A stretch of DNA of 64,000 bases from an uncultured Gammaproteobacteria bacterium. GTDB lineage: Bacteria > Pseudomonadota > Gammaproteobacteria > UBA6429 > Thiohalophilaceae. The notes under the pieces are model-generated. The model ran no database searches, was not told where the DNA came from, and saw only the letters and a list, made by a program, of their open reading frames with translations. The stretch lies in the NCBI GenBank assembly GCA_913064945.1, contig CAJYAN010000002.1, positions 1-64,000 of the forward strand, in the 5' to 3' direction. The translations under genes and the position numbers were made by a program. Positions 38,415 to 47,111 of this stretch are shown here, piece after piece (position 1 is the first letter of the stretch; every line of letters starts with the position of its first letter).

Positions 38415-39476
38415 ATGTGGGCCTATATCCTAAAACGCCTGCTGTTGATGATTCCGACGTTGTTCGGGGTCATGCTGGTGACGTTCACGGTCACCCAGTT
38501 TGTGCCGGGCGGGCCTGTCGAGCAACTCATCCATCAACTACAACATGCCCCGGTGGGCATCGGTGGTGCCGAGGCGGGGGGGGCAGGACAGCGTCTCTAC
38601 CGGGGCAGTACCGGTCTGGATCCAGAGAAAATAAAGGAAATCAAGGCGCTGTATGGATTCGATAAGCCGGCCTATGTGCGGTTTTTTGAAATGATTCGCA
38701 ATTACGCACGCTTTGATTTTGGCAACAGCTTTTATTATCAACAGTCTGTGGTGAGCCTGATTGCCTCAAAGATGCCGGTCTCGATCAGCCTCGGGATGTG
38801 GACATTTTTCATTGTCTACCTGTCTTGTATCCCACTGGGCATCCGCAAGGCGATCAAAGATGGTTCCAGTTTTGATGTCGCCAGCAGCACGATCATTTTG
38901 GTCGGTTATGCGATTCCTGGATTTGTGTTGGGTATTTTCCTGGTGGTGTTGTTTGGTGGCGGTTCGTTCTGGGATGTATTTCCCTTGCGTGGGCTTATTT
39001 CTGATAACTGGGCGACCCTGAGCTGGTTTGCCAAAATTAAAGATTATCTATGGCATATGGTCCTGCCGGTGACTTCTCTGGTGGTCGGGAGCTTTGCGAT
39101 TATGACCATGCTGACCAAGAATAGTTTTCTGGAAGAAATTCGCAAACAATATGTAGTTACCGCAAGGGCCAAAGGCCTGGCTGAGAGACAGGTCCTCTAC
39201 AAACACGTGTTTCGCAATGCGATGATTCCATTGATCACCGGTTTTCCCAGTGCCTTCATTATGTCGTTTTTTGCCGGCAGTATTCTGATTGAGCAAATCT
39301 TTTCCCTGGATGGCATCGGCCTGTTGATGTATGACTCGATTATGAAGAGAGACTACCCGGTTGTTTTAGGTGAGCTTTTTATTATTACGCTACTGGGACT
39401 GGTTGCGAAATTACTGACCGATCTGTGTTACGTGCTGATTGACCCGCGGATTCAATTTGAGACGGTGAACCAGTGA
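38415..39476 (+). CDS. yejB: Peptide ABC transporter permease, YejB-like
   Basis: 353 residues, DppB-family permease with six helices. It opens with WAYILKRLLLMIPTLFGVM and has the EAA-like loop KQYVVTARAKGLAERQVLYKH that docks to the ATPase. It contains the extra glycine-rich insert near residues 47-70 seen in YejB-type proteins. One base separates it from yejA. Confidence 0.94.
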   Translation: MWAYILKRLLLMIPTLFGVMLVTFTVTQFVPGGPVEQLIHQLQHAPVGIGGAEAGGAGQRLYRGSTGLDPEKIKEIKALYGFDKPAYVRFFEMIRNYARFDFGNSFYYQQSVVSLIASKMPVSISLGMWTFFIVYLSCIPLGIRKAIKDGSSFDVASSTIILVGYAIPGFVLGIFLVVLFGGGSFWDVFPLRGLISDNWATLSWFAKIKDYLWHMVLPVTSLVVGSFAIMTMLTKNSFLEEIRKQYVVTARAKGLAERQVLYKHVFRNAMIPLITGFPSAFIMSFFAGSILIEQIFSLDGIGLLMYDSIMKRDYPVVLGELFIITLLGLVAKLLTDLCYVLIDPRIQFETVNQ

Positions 39477-40543
39477 CACAGGTAAAATTGACAACAGCGC
39501 GAGACGAGCAGCTTCGTCAAGTAAATGCATCACAGACAATTCGAGCCTGGCGGCGCTTTCGTGCCAATAAACGTGGTTACTACAGCTTAATTATTTTTGT
39601 GCTACTGTTTGGTCTAAGTCTTTTTGCTGAAGTCCTGAGCAACGATAAACCTCTGATTGTTTATTATGACGGCGGTTATTATTTTCCGTTACTGAAATCG
39701 TATTCAGAGAAGACCTTTGGCGGTGACTTTGATACTGAAGCTGATTATGTCGATCCGTATGTAGAGAAACTGATTACGCAGGGAAAAAACTGGGCGATTT
39801 ACCCGCTAAATCACTTTTACTATGACACAATTAATTATCAAAACACGGCGCCGAATCCAGCACCACCCTCCGCACAAAACCTGCTCGGTACCGATGATCG
39901 TGGCCGTGACGTCCTCGCCAGATTGATCTATGGTTTTCGCCTGTCGGTTATATTCGCATTGATTCTGACCAGTATCGGGGTGGTACTCGGTGTGATCGCC
40001 GGTGCCATTCAGGGTTACTTTGGAGGCAGGGTGGATATCATTTCACAACGACTGATCGAGATCTGGTCAGCCATGCCAGAACTCTACCTGTTGATTATTT
40101 TTGCCTCGTTATTCCAGCCCAGCGTCTTATTGTTAATCGTTCTTTTATCCCTGTTTGGCTGGATGGGGCTGGCCGATTATGTGCGCGCGGAATTTCTCAA
40201 GGGCCGTAACATGGATTACGTGATTGCGGCTCGAGCGATGGGTCTGTCGGATCGTGCCATTATGTGGCGACACCTGTTACCGAATGGACTGACACCGGTG
40301 ATTACTTTTATGCCGTTTCGCATTAGCGCGGCGATTATGGCATTGACCAGTCTGGATTTTCTCGGACTAGGCGTGCCACCATCAACCCCGAGTCTCGGCG
40401 AACTACTGGCGCAGGGTAAAGACAATATTGAATCCTGGTGGTTATCACTCACCACCTTTGTCGTCCTGGTGGGCACCTTAATGTTACTAATCTTTATCGG
40501 TGAAGCGCTGCGAGAGGCAATGGACACCCGGAGGGGTGGATGA
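39473..40543 (+). CDS. yejE: Peptide ABC transporter permease, YejE-like
   Basis: 356 residues. It has an N-terminal DppC-type segment (AWRRFRANKRGYYSLIIFVL), a long periplasmic insert (about 60-140) and the permease core with the EAA loop MDYVIAARAMGLSDRAIMWRH. It overlaps yejB and yejF by four bases each. Confidence 0.94.
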   Translation: MTQVKLTTARDEQLRQVNASQTIRAWRRFRANKRGYYSLIIFVLLFGLSLFAEVLSNDKPLIVYYDGGYYFPLLKSYSEKTFGGDFDTEADYVDPYVEKLITQGKNWAIYPLNHFYYDTINYQNTAPNPAPPSAQNLLGTDDRGRDVLARLIYGFRLSVIFALILTSIGVVLGVIAGAIQGYFGGRVDIISQRLIEIWSAMPELYLLIIFASLFQPSVLLLIVLLSLFGWMGLADYVRAEFLKGRNMDYVIAARAMGLSDRAIMWRHLLPNGLTPVITFMPFRISAAIMALTSLDFLGLGVPPSTPSLGELLAQGKDNIESWWLSLTTFVVLVGTLMLLIFIGEALREAMDTRRGG

Positions 40544-42153
40544 GCGAGACGCCGTTATTGTCCATTGATTCACTGAGTGTTGAGTTTGGCCGCGGTGAGG
40601 GACCTTATACTCGTGTGGTGGACAACATCAGTCTCAACGTCGGCCGTGGTGAAAAGCTTGCCCTGGTCGGTGAATCCGGTTCCGGCAAGTCAGTTACAGC
40701 GCTCTCGGTTTTGCAATTGCACGAAACTAATCTTTGTCGTTATGCGAGCGGTAAGATCCTTTTTGAAGGTAATGACCTGCTCACATATAACGATTCACAA
40801 ATGCGTGGTGTCCGGGGCCGTGATATTGCGATGATCTTTCAGGAACCCATGACGGCCTTTAATCCGGTTTATCGTATTGGCGACCAGCTTATTGAACCCT
40901 TATTAATACATGAGGGCCTGGATCGTTCGGCGGCCCGAAAACGTGTCATTGAATTGCTGGATCGTACCGGGATTGTGGATCCACATAAACGCATTGATGC
41001 CTTCCCCCATATGTTATCCGGTGGTCAGCGCCAACGTGCGATGATTGCCATGGCGCTGACATGTAAACCGAAACTGTTAATCGCCGATGAGCCTACCACG
41101 GCCCTGGACGTCACCATTCAGGTACAGATTCTCGAACTGCTGGAAGACTTGCAGCAGGACTTTGGCATGTCGGTACTGATGATTACCCACGACCTGAATA
41201 TGGTACGCCGTTTCGCCGATCGTATATGTGTCATGCAAGAGGGGCATCTGGTTGAAGAGAATAGCGTACAGGTGTTATTTGACGCACCGCAACATCCTTA
41301 TACGATCCACCTCCTGAATAGCCAGCCAGAGAGTCTGGGGGTGGAAAATGAAGCCCTGGAGGATAACAAAATTCTTCTGCAGGCCGAAGCTATAAAATGT
41401 TATTTTCCAATCAAGGCCGGATTCTTTAACAAACATGTCGGTGATATTAAAGCCGTCGACCATATCTCCCTGGACCTGGTGCGTGGTGAGACATTAGGGA
41501 TCGTCGGTGAGTCGGGTTCAGGTAAGAGCACTTTGGGGATGTGTCTATTGCGACTGCAGAACTGCGAGGGCGCGATTGTCCTTAATGGTCAGAATCTGCA
41601 GCAGCTATCTCCGCGGCAATTGCGTCCACTACGTAAAAATTTTCAGGTCGTCTTTCAGGACCCTTTTTCATCACTGTCACCGCGCATGACGGTGGAGCAG
41701 ATTATCGGTGAAGGTCTGCGTGTACACTTTCCGGAAATGAATCAGGCACAACGTTATGCCCTTATCGTGAAGACAATGCAGGAAGTGGGACTCGAAGAGA
41801 ATATGCTGTCACGTTATCCGCATGAATTCTCTGGTGGTCAGCGGCAGCGCATCGCCATTGCCCGTGTCATTATTCTGGAACCGAAATTAATCTTACTGGA
41901 TGAACCGACCAGTGCCCTGGATGTCTCGGTGCAGAAACAGGTGTTGGCGTTATTACGTGACCTGCAGAAAAGGCATGAGGTGAGTTATTTGTTTATCACT
42001 CATGACCTACGCGTCATCCGTGCCATGGCACACCGCGTTATGGTCATGAAAGAGGGGCAATTGATTGAGGCAGGCAAAACCGAAGATCTATTTACGCAGC
42101 CAAAGAGTGATTATACCCGGGCTTTGCTGAATGCCTCCCTGTATTCAGCCTAA
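40540..42153 (+). CDS. yejF: Peptide ABC transporter ATPase with two nucleotide-binding domains, YejF-like
   Basis: 537 residues with two complete ABC cassettes in one chain: Walker A GESGSGKSVTA and signature LSGGQRQRAMIAMA in the first (about 1-260); GESGSGKSTLG and FSGGQRQRIAIARV in the second (about 280-535). The fused arrangement distinguishes YejF from separate DppD/DppF. It energises peptide import by YejABE. It converges on mltD with a 16-bp gap. Confidence 0.95.
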   Translation: MSETPLLSIDSLSVEFGRGEGPYTRVVDNISLNVGRGEKLALVGESGSGKSVTALSVLQLHETNLCRYASGKILFEGNDLLTYNDSQMRGVRGRDIAMIFQEPMTAFNPVYRIGDQLIEPLLIHEGLDRSAARKRVIELLDRTGIVDPHKRIDAFPHMLSGGQRQRAMIAMALTCKPKLLIADEPTTALDVTIQVQILELLEDLQQDFGMSVLMITHDLNMVRRFADRICVMQEGHLVEENSVQVLFDAPQHPYTIHLLNSQPESLGVENEALEDNKILLQAEAIKCYFPIKAGFFNKHVGDIKAVDHISLDLVRGETLGIVGESGSGKSTLGMCLLRLQNCEGAIVLNGQNLQQLSPRQLRPLRKNFQVVFQDPFSSLSPRMTVEQIIGEGLRVHFPEMNQAQRYALIVKTMQEVGLEENMLSRYPHEFSGGQRQRIAIARVIILEPKLILLDEPTSALDVSVQKQVLALLRDLQKRHEVSYLFITHDLRVIRAMAHRVMVMKEGQLIEAGKTEDLFTQPKSDYTRALLNASLYSA

Positions 42154-42169
42154 CCATGACGTGGCATTA

Positions 42170-43813
42170 CTAGGTCCCGGATTGGCGCGTAACGTCGACA
42201 AACAGGGTCAGGAACTGTCCCGGCTGCAGGACTTTATCGCGATCCAGTTTGTTCCAGTGTAATAACTGATGCACTGTGACCTTAAACTTTTGTGAGATGA
42301 GTGCCAGCGAATCACCGCTGCGTACGCGATAGCCTATTCGTTTCATGACCTGGCGGTGCAGGGGGATGTTGATATTACCCAGTTGCGTGGCCGAGGCACT
42401 TTCACTGCTGCGTGACCAGATCACCAGTTTGGTACCAGGGACGAGCGGGTCGCGTGGTGCCATATTGTTCCAGCTGGCCAGTTGGCGTACGCCTACCTTA
42501 TGGACCTGTGCCAGGTCCCAGAAGGTATCACCCGCGCTGACAATATGTGTGACCTTAATCCCCTTGCGGTGGATATTCTGTTTGCGGGCGCGTCGCTGAT
42601 TGGCGCTGAGTTGATAAGTGCGCAGGCTTTTCTTGGCGACGGGGATGGTAAGATTGTGACCTGCCCGAATCGTCCTGCCTTTAATCCCGTTTACGCGTTT
42701 AATCACATTGATACTGGTGTGGTATTGCCGGGCAATAGTGCTCAGCGTCTCGCCGCGACGAATATGGTGTCTAACCCATTTGATAAGCTGCCTGTCAGGA
42801 ATCTCGGCGAGGCGGGTTTCAAACGCCTCCGCCTTGTCCTTGGGCAGGAGCAGATAGTGCGGTCCGTTGGGTGGTGTGGCCCAGCGGTTATGCCCCGGGT
42901 TGAGGGCATAAAGCTCATTGAGCGGGATGCCGGCCAGCTCAGCAGCCAGCGAAAGGTCGATCTGTGAGCCGACATCAACCAGTTTAAAAAAGGGTGCATT
43001 CGGGATGGGGGCCAGTGTCAGGCCGTAGGCCTGGGGATCGGCAATAATCCGCTTGATGGCAAGCAGTTTTGGGACATAGGCGCGGGTTTCCGGCGGTAGG
43101 TCGAGCGAGAAAAAATCGGTCGGCTTACCGCGGCGCTTATTGTGGCGAATGGCCCGGATGACCGTGCCCGAGCCAGAGTTGTAGGCTGCCAGGGCCAGCA
43201 TCCAGTCGCCGTTAAACTCATTGGCCAGGGTTTTAAGTAGTTTAATCGCGGCAATGGTGCTGGCATGGACATCTCGGCGACCGTCATACCACCAGTTTTG
43301 TTTCAGTCCAAGCCGTCGCCCGGTCGAGGGGATAAATTGCCAGATGCCGGCCGCACGACCATGGGAATAGGCAAAGGGCTGGAAGGCGCTCTCTACTATT
43401 GGCAGCAAAGCGAGTTCGCTGGGGACATTTTCCTGTTCCAGCTGAGTGACAATATAGTAAAGGTAGGGTTGTGCACGCTCGGCAACGCGATTCATATACT
43501 CCTGATGACGTCGGTACCAGGCCACCTGTTCATCTATACGTGGATCGTTGACGGCGGGCAGGCTAAAGTGGTTGCGAATACGTGCCCAGAGATCGGTTAC
43601 GGTGGGGGGGCCCAGTAGCGGCGGCTTTTTTGGTGCGACGGCTGCCGGGGTGGGGGCGTCCGTGGCGGGTTGTGTATCGGCCTGCTGTGCTGGCAGGGGG
43701 CTGGATTCTGGTGTTTTATCGGCAACATCAGTGGGGACCTGGGGTTGCAGGCCGAGGCTGGCGCAGCCGGTGGCAAGCAACGTCATACATATCAACAGCA
43801 GAATTTTTGTCAT
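42170..43813 (-). CDS. mltD: Membrane-bound lytic murein transglycosylase D with three LysM repeats
   Basis: 547 residues. Lipoprotein signal MTKILLLICMTLLATGC (lipobox LATGC, acylated C17), a proline/alanine-rich linker, the SLT domain (about 105-260; LALLPIVESAFQPFA with the catalytic glutamate and AYSHGRAAGIWQFIPSTGRR) and three C-terminal LysM repeats starting VRHHIRRGETLS, VTHIVSAGDTF and YRVRSGDSLA. It cleaves peptidoglycan to leave anhydro-muropeptides. Divergent from the methyltransferase gene, as in other Gammaproteobacteria. Confidence 0.94.
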   Translation of the reverse strand: MTKILLLICMTLLATGCASLGLQPQVPTDVADKTPESSPLPAQQADTQPATDAPTPAAVAPKKPPLLGPPTVTDLWARIRNHFSLPAVNDPRIDEQVAWYRRHQEYMNRVAERAQPYLYYIVTQLEQENVPSELALLPIVESAFQPFAYSHGRAAGIWQFIPSTGRRLGLKQNWWYDGRRDVHASTIAAIKLLKTLANEFNGDWMLALAAYNSGSGTVIRAIRHNKRRGKPTDFFSLDLPPETRAYVPKLLAIKRIIADPQAYGLTLAPIPNAPFFKLVDVGSQIDLSLAAELAGIPLNELYALNPGHNRWATPPNGPHYLLLPKDKAEAFETRLAEIPDRQLIKWVRHHIRRGETLSTIARQYHTSINVIKRVNGIKGRTIRAGHNLTIPVAKKSLRTYQLSANQRRARKQNIHRKGIKVTHIVSAGDTFWDLAQVHKVGVRQLASWNNMAPRDPLVPGTKLVIWSRSSESASATQLGNINIPLHRQVMKRIGYRVRSGDSLALISQKFKVTVHQLLHWNKLDRDKVLQPGQFLTLFVDVTRQSGT

Positions 43814-43975
43814 TTTACTTGATAAATTATTAGGTTAAGTGATTATTCTATATATAATGTGAAGTATCGGCGTGGGTCAAGGTGATTTGGCCCATTTTGC
43901 CGAGAATGTCCACTATTCATACACAGTTTTCAAGGACGGCATGATGGGGTACTCAACATCAGGTGTCAAACAGGC

Positions 43976-44785
43976 GTGAGGCTGTTGGCGAAATTCAAAC
44001 GGGAAAAACTTCACCGATGTGGTGATAGCACCGCCCAGATCTGGTCTCGACTCCAGACTTGGTACCAGACGCCAACTGGACAGCGACTACAGGAGCTGGA
44101 ACGACAGCAGCTCGAACAGGTATTACCGGACCTGTTTGGCTACCATCTGGTGCAGATCGGTTATGTTGGACAGGCCGACCTGACGGCGGCCAGTCGTATC
44201 TCACACCGTGTCCTGATGTCAGCGGATGATCGTACTCTGCCAGAACACGCTATTCAGTTTTGTGGTGAGTCGAGCCGATTACCCATCGCGACGGATAGTG
44301 TCGATGTCGTTGTCCTGCCACACGTGCTGGAATTTTCTCCTTACCCGCATGAAGTCTTACGTGAGGTCGACCGCATCCTGGTGCCCGAAGGCCATGTGAT
44401 CATTTTGACCTTCAATCCCTTTAGTTTCTGGAATGGCTGGCGATGGACATATTCCTGGGGCAGGAAAATCCCCTGGTGTGGAAAATTTCTGAGCGCCACC
44501 CGCCTGCGCGACTGGCTGGCCCTGCTGGGCTTTGATATGGTGCAACAGCAGGGCTATGGTTTTATGACACCGGGAAATACACTGTCGCTGGAAGACCGCC
44601 TGGAACGCATCGGGCAACGATTTCTGTCATTTGCCGGTGGTAGTTTGCTACTGGTCGCCAAAAAGCGCGTCACCACCCTGACACCGATTCGTCCTGGCTG
44701 GCGTCAACGCCATAAAGCCCGCTGGGTAGCGGGTGGTCTGGTCGAACCCTGTACTAGCCATAAGAATCAACGAAAGGTTTCATGA
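43976..44785 (+). CDS. SAM-dependent methyltransferase (type 11), YafS-like
   Basis: 269 residues from GTG 43976. A class I methyltransferase core is seen at [48 protein letters not shown], with the later block [12 protein letters not shown]. The first SAM-binding glycine loop is poorly defined, as in the YafS group near mltD/rnhA/dnaQ. Its substrate is unknown. It overlaps rnhA by four bases. Confidence 0.85.
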   Translation: MRLLAKFKREKLHRCGDSTAQIWSRLQTWYQTPTGQRLQELERQQLEQVLPDLFGYHLVQIGYVGQADLTAASRISHRVLMSADDRTLPEHAIQFCGESSRLPIATDSVDVVVLPHVLEFSPYPHEVLREVDRILVPEGHVIILTFNPFSFWNGWRWTYSWGRKIPWCGKFLSATRLRDWLALLGFDMVQQQGYGFMTPGNTLSLEDRLERIGQRFLSFAGGSLLLVAKKRVTTLTPIRPGWRQRHKARWVAGGLVEPCTSHKNQRKVS

Positions 44786-45231
44786 ACGATCCATCTCGTA
44801 TACACGTCTTTACCGATGGCGCCTGTCGGGGTAATCCCGGTCCGGGGGGCTGGGGTGTTGTCCTGCGCTATAATCAGCATGAGAAGGAACTGTATGGGGG
44901 CGAGCGCGAGACCACTAATAATCGCATGGAGTTGATGGCGGCAATCAAGGCACTGGAGTCACTGTCACGGCAGTGTCAGGTCACAATTACGACCGACTCA
45001 AAATATGTTCAGCAGGGCATCACGGAGTGGATCGTAAACTGGAAAAAACGTGGCTGGCAAACGGCGGCAAAAAAACCCGTCAAGAATAAGGACCTCTGGA
45101 TACGTCTGGATGCACTGGTAACAGAACACCAGGTAACGTGGGAGTGGGTTAAAGGTCATTCTGGGCATGAAGAGAATGAACGGGCGGATCAACTGGCCAA
45201 CCGCGCCATCGATGAAATGGTCTCGGCCTGA
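44782..45231 (+). CDS. rnhA: Ribonuclease HI
   Basis: 149 residues. Active-site residues lie in [33 protein letters not shown] and [15 protein letters not shown]. It removes RNA from RNA-DNA hybrids. It overlaps the methyltransferase gene and is followed by dnaQ after 63 bp, the conserved rnhA-dnaQ pair. Confidence 0.97.
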   Translation: MNDPSRIHVFTDGACRGNPGPGGWGVVLRYNQHEKELYGGERETTNNRMELMAAIKALESLSRQCQVTITTDSKYVQQGITEWIVNWKKRGWQTAAKKPVKNKDLWIRLDALVTEHQVTWEWVKGHSGHEENERADQLANRAIDEMVSA

Positions 45232-45294
45232 GGGCAATCACAATGTTATTGATGCCCTGACGCGAACAGCACACGATACGGAAGGAGAAGATTA

Positions 45295-46020
45295 ATGCGC
45301 CAAGTCGTCCTGGATACAGAAACCACCGGGCTGGAGCCAAGCCAGGGGCACCGTATTATTGAAATCGGTTGTGTTGAACTGATCAGCCGTCGTATTACAC
45401 AGCAGCGTTATCATCAATATATCAATCCGCAGCGTGCGATCGATGAAGGCGCATTGCAAGTTCACGGATTAAGCGAGACGTTTTTGGCTGATAAGCCGGT
45501 CTTTTTTAAAATTGTCGACGATTTTCTCGACTTTGTGCGTGGTGCCGAGCTGATAATCCATAATGCGCCCTTTGATGTCGGTTTTATCAATCACGAATTA
45601 AAACAGGTCAACGCTGCAATCGATAAAATTGAATCCTGCTGTGTTATTACCGATACCCTGACACTGGCCCGGCAAATGCACCCCGGTCAACGTAATAGCC
45701 TGGATGCCCTGTGTAAGCGATATGGTATCGATAATACCCACCGTGAACTTCACGGTGCACTGCTGGATGCTGAAATACTCGCCGATGTCTATTTAGCAAT
45801 GACGGGAGGGCAGACGGCGCTGTCCTTTCAGACAAGCGATGCTGACGGCCCACAGGCGGCGCAACTGACGGCCAGGGCTGCACAGCAGGTACGAGACCAT
45901 CAGAAACTCAGGATTATCCCCGCGAATCAAACAGAGCTTGAATTACACGAGCAGCGTCTACAGGCGATCGATAAATCGAGTCATTCGACAACCGTCTGGC
46001 GTGACGACCCTGCGGGTTAA
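45295..46020 (+). CDS. dnaQ: DNA polymerase III epsilon subunit (proofreading exonuclease)
   Basis: 241 residues, the normal length. DEDDh motifs: LDTETTGLEP at the N-terminus, IIHNAPFDVGF, and HGALLDAEILADVYL. The C-terminal tail (about 190-241) binds the alpha subunit. RBS GGAAGGAGA precedes the ATG. Confidence 0.96.
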   Translation: MRQVVLDTETTGLEPSQGHRIIEIGCVELISRRITQQRYHQYINPQRAIDEGALQVHGLSETFLADKPVFFKIVDDFLDFVRGAELIIHNAPFDVGFINHELKQVNAAIDKIESCCVITDTLTLARQMHPGQRNSLDALCKRYGIDNTHRELHGALLDAEILADVYLAMTGGQTALSFQTSDADGPQAAQLTARAAQQVRDHQKLRIIPANQTELELHEQRLQAIDKSSHSTTVWRDDPAG

Positions 46021-46347
46021 GCGGTCCCCGTCAACGGTGGTTGATTGACGCCGCCGCACGATCCAGCATGGTCATGACATAATAAATGTCCATTTTAGCG
46101 TGGCACCGTAGCGGCGCTGGCCGAGATAACCGTGTCAATACGACGCGTCTCAATTTAATTATCTTATAATTCATGCGCTTACAAGTAGTTGCGGTTTATG
46201 CCTGGGAGGCGAAAAAGATTAAAGCCGGGCACCGGCATGGCCGACACATATACTATCAACGGTGCAGTACTGTTTGATGAGTTGAGTTGATTGACGTTTT
46301 TTTTGTAATGAGTTCCTCCCCTGCGCAGACATGCGCAACACACTCTG

Positions 46348-46373
46348 GCCCTGCGTGAGCAGGGCATTTTTTT
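46348..46373 (+). terminator. Rho-independent terminator in the dnaQ-STAS gap
   Basis: GCCCTG (46348-46353) pairs with CAGGGC (46360-46365), followed by A and a T7 run. Confidence 0.85.
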
Positions 46374-46686
46374 GTCTGCAGGCTTGATGGTGTAGAAATA
46401 AGATTGAGGCTAAATGATCAAGTTTTTCAGTAAAATACCGATAGAATAGGCGAAGCAGCGAAAACAACCCATGGCGGAATTTGAACATCAAAGGACAGCT
46501 AGTCGGACGCCTGTAAAAACAGCGTCGCACACAGAGAGTATCGTGATTGCCCGGTAATGTGTGCGACGTTGAGAGAGGGTAATCGATTTGCCTGCAACAG
46601 TTTGAATACTGATTGTCAGATTGGCGTGACAGAATAACTTTGCCGACATGAGCAGGTAAGCTGAATACAGTTTTTAGTTAGATTGA

Positions 46687-46717
46687 TTGACACGATTATA
46701 CAAGATGTAATACATCT
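46687..46717 (+). promoter_or_regulatory. Putative sigma70-type promoter overlapped by a palindrome
   Basis: TTGACA at 46687-46692 is followed at 15-17 bp by TAATAC/ATACAT. The perfect inverted repeat AGATGT-AAT-ACATCT (46703-46717) covers the -10 area and could be an operator. It lies 70 bp upstream of the STAS gene, whose RBS is GGAGG. Confidence 0.5.
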
Positions 46718-46787
46718 GTTTACAGGTTCGATGTAAATAAAAACAGTGACACCGGTTTGTTTGATTATTTTATGGAGGATTTTTTGA

Positions 46788-47090
46788 ATGTCAGTGACGC
46801 ATAATATTTTAGATAACGGTAATGAAGTTGTGATTAATATTTCAGGGAAGTTTGATTTTAATGTGCATCAGAACTTTCGTGACACCTATCGAAACGAAAA
46901 ACCAGAAGCTAAATACACGATAAAAATGGATGGTGCTGACTATATTGATAGTTCGGCATTGGGGATGCTGTTGTTGTTACGTGAGCATGCCGGAAATGAT
47001 AAAGCCAATATAACAATATCAGGGTGTAAAGACGAAATTCGTAAGATTCTCTCAATTGCGAATTTTGAACGGCTATTTACTATTGTATAA
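46788..47090 (+). CDS. STAS-domain anti-sigma factor antagonist
   Basis: 100 residues, a stand-alone STAS domain. The phosphorylatable serine is in YIDSSALGMLLLLREHAG (S56 or S57). Such proteins bind an anti-sigma/HATPase partner when dephosphorylated. It is followed after 21 bp by a REC-PP2C-HATPase protein that carries both the phosphatase and the kinase-like partner, a layout like HsbA/HsbR in Pseudomonas. The target output is unknown. Confidence 0.9.
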   Translation: MSVTHNILDNGNEVVINISGKFDFNVHQNFRDTYRNEKPEAKYTIKMDGADYIDSSALGMLLLLREHAGNDKANITISGCKDEIRKILSIANFERLFTIV

Positions 47091-47111
47091 ACTTTTCGTG
47101 CTTAGTATAAA

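Larger units (their letters stand above)
46021..46787. other. Intergenic region, 767 bp, possible small RNA and promoter
   Basis: No coding sequence is convincing. A TATAAT at 46165-46170 (without a good -35) lies about 180 bases upstream of a strong terminator at 46348-46373. A short palindrome TGCGCA-GACA-TGCGCA sits at 46322-46337. This could delimit a small RNA of about 200 nt, or the terminator could serve dnaQ. The right end carries the promoter listed separately. Confidence 0.45.
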
